Origin: an uncultured Atopobiaceae bacterium
GTDB taxonomy: Bacteria > Actinomycetota > Coriobacteriia > Coriobacteriales > Atopobiaceae
Assembly: GCA_900770865.1 (NCBI GenBank)
Contig: CAAGLU010000028.1
Coordinates: forward strand, 1-14,754
DNA: 14,754 bases
Direction of reading: 5' to 3'
The position numbers were made by a program, and so were the translations under genes. Positions 13,615-14,754 of the stretch are shown in pieces. Numbering within the stretch: the stretch's first letter is position 1; each line of letters opens with the position of its first letter. Below the pieces are notes generated by a model. It saw nothing but the letters and a program-made list of their open reading frames with translations, did not search any database and was not told where the DNA came from.

Positions 13615-14754
13615 TCACTCAGCCGGTGCGTCATCCCTCGGCGCAAGCGATGAGTGGTGCGCACGCAGCGGCCCCTTTGGCGCATGGTAGCTCGGGCACT
13701 GCGGGAAGTCCTCGTACTCGACGGAAGCCACCAGGGCGTTCACCATGGCCTCGTGGTCAAAGAGCTCCCAGGCGTCGAGAACCTCGCGCATGCGCGCATG
13801 CGTCTCCGGGCGGCGCGGCATAAACAGCGTGCAGCAGTCGGGCGCCGTCTGGGAAGAGATGTCGTAGGTCCCAAGCTCCTGCGCGCGACGGATAATCTCC
13901 TGCTTGTCAGAGCCAATGAGCGGACGAAGCACGGGAATGGTGACGGCCTGGTTCACCGCCGCAATGTTGTCGAGCGTCTGCGACGCCACCTGACCCAAGG
14001 ACTCACCAGTCACGATGGCCTTTGCGCCCTCGAGCTGCGCGATCCTCTCGGATACCTGGTACATGACGCGGCGGTACATGATGATACGCAGGCTCTGAGG
14101 CACCACCAGGGAGATCTCCCGCTGATATTCGCCAAAGGGCACCACGTACATGCGGCCCACCACGCCAGAAGGCGCAAGTGCGTCAACAATGTCACGGCAC
14201 AGGTACTCGCTGGTATCAGACGTCATGGGCCTGCCCGAGAAGTGTACGGGGATGCAGGTGGCGCCACGACGGCCCACCATCCACGTGGCCACCGGCGAAT
14301 CGAAGCCACTCGAGAGGAGCGTCACGACCTTTCCGGCAGTCCCCACGGGAAGCCCGCCCACGCCCGGCATGGATGCGGCGTAGACGAAGGTCGACCCCTG
14401 CACCACGTGCACCACCACGGTGACGTCGGGGTCGTGCATCTGCACGAGCTTGTCAGGGAATGCCTCACACAGCGCGGACCCCACGATGTGGTTCATGTCG
14501 ATGCTGTGCACCGGATACGTGGTAGAGCTGCGGCGCGCATGCACCTTGAAGGTAGAGAAATCCCCAGCCTCGCGAAGCGCGCGAATGGCGGCAGCGTTGT
14601 ACTCACCCTCGTCAAGCCCGCACTTGTAGGCAAGCGAGACGCGCGCGACGCCAGGCACCTTGGCAATGGCATGCGCCATCTCCGGCGTAGCCATGCGGTC
14701 CTCGGACTCGACCACAATGTAGCCGGAGATGCGCTGGATGTTTGCGATGGGAAA
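13615..14754 (-). CDS. thiI: tRNA 4-thiouridine synthase ThiI (partial, N-terminus beyond right edge)
   Basis: 379 C-terminal residues are visible, and the frame is open through the right edge (FPIANIQRISGY...). ThiI adenylates U8 of tRNA and transfers sulfur to make s4U; in many bacteria it also supplies sulfur for thiamine thiazole synthesis. The end of the ferredoxin-like region (IAKVPGVARVSLAYKC) and the THUMP domain (about 50-130) precede the PP-loop, which reads LLSSGFDSPVATW at about 146-158. Later motifs are ATCIPVHFSGRP, VTGESLGQVASQTLDN and PDCCTLFMPRRPETHA; the last contains the cysteine pair typical of the family. It stops without a rhodanese domain, as in Bacillus ThiI, so the sulfur must come via a separate route. 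Probably only about 20-40 residues are missing. The PP-loop has SSGFDS where SGGxDS is the usual form. Confidence 0.94.
   Translation of the reverse strand, partial: FPIANIQRISGYIVVESEDRMATPEMAHAIAKVPGVARVSLAYKCGLDEGEYNAAAIRALREAGDFSTFKVHARRSSTTYPVHSIDMNHIVGSALCEAFPDKLVQMHDPDVTVVVHVVQGSTFVYAASMPGVGGLPVGTAGKVVTLLSSGFDSPVATWMVGRRGATCIPVHFSGRPMTSDTSEYLCRDIVDALAPSGVVGRMYVVPFGEYQREISLVVPQSLRIIMYRRVMYQVSERIAQLEGAKAIVTGESLGQVASQTLDNIAAVNQAVTIPVLRPLIGSDKQEIIRRAQELGTYDISSQTAPDCCTLFMPRRPETHARMREVLDAWELFDHEAMVNALVASVEYEDFPQCPSYHAPKGPLRAHHSSLAPRDDAPAE

Noticed and set aside
13322..13690. A 122-codon plus-strand frame in the thiI-comEA gap
   Set aside because: It reads through the hairpin and repeat into antisense thiI, with no homology or ribosome binding site.

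Overview
The window is about 14.7 kb of high-GC bacterial chromosome (roughly 60% G+C by eye), almost entirely housekeeping genes on the minus strand; only rpsT is on the plus strand. Protein style, GC content and the Firmicute-like gene order in a high-GC genome suggest an actinobacterium of the class Coriobacteriia (Olsenella/Atopobium/Collinsella type). That placement is inference. There is no sign of a prophage, insertion sequence, CRISPR array or defence island.

Layout from right to left, which is the transcription direction of most genes. thiI (tRNA 4-thiouridine/thiamine sulfur transfer; 5' end beyond the window) is followed by a strong hairpin and a 428-bp gene-free gap. Next come comEA-comEC-holA (DNA-uptake receptor, DNA-uptake channel, DNA polymerase III delta), tightly spaced and probably one operon. 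holA converges on rpsT (ribosomal protein S20, plus strand), with a clear rho-independent terminator between them. rpsT is divergent from lepA-dusB-hemW, in which dusB overlaps both neighbours by a few bases. A 322-bp gap with a terminator and a repeat precedes comEB (dCMP deaminase family). A 29-bp palindrome containing the comEB stop codon comes next. Then there are two tandem dnaJ-family genes: a membrane-anchored paralogue and a canonical dnaJ. Finally comes mtaB (tRNA t6A methylthiotransferase), which overlaps the dnaJ stop as GTGA and is cut by the left edge.

The gene content closely follows the Bacillus subtilis comEA-comEB-comEC-holA-rpsT-...-lepA-hemW-hrcA-grpE-dnaK-dnaJ-...-mtaB block. 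Here hrcA, grpE, dnaK, prmA and rsmE are absent, dusB is inserted, comEB is relocated, and an extra dnaJ-like gene is present. Functional themes are translation and tRNA modification (LepA, S20, DusB, MtaB, ThiI), natural transformation (ComEA, ComEC, possibly ComEB), chaperone cofactors (two J proteins) and heme handling (HemW).

I found no obvious undescribed multi-gene system. The items most worth a second look are the J protein whose second substrate-binding domain is replaced by membrane segments, a dispersed about 57-bp repeat present at both gene-poor gaps, the 29-bp palindrome embedding the comEB stop codon, and the structured leader of rpsT.
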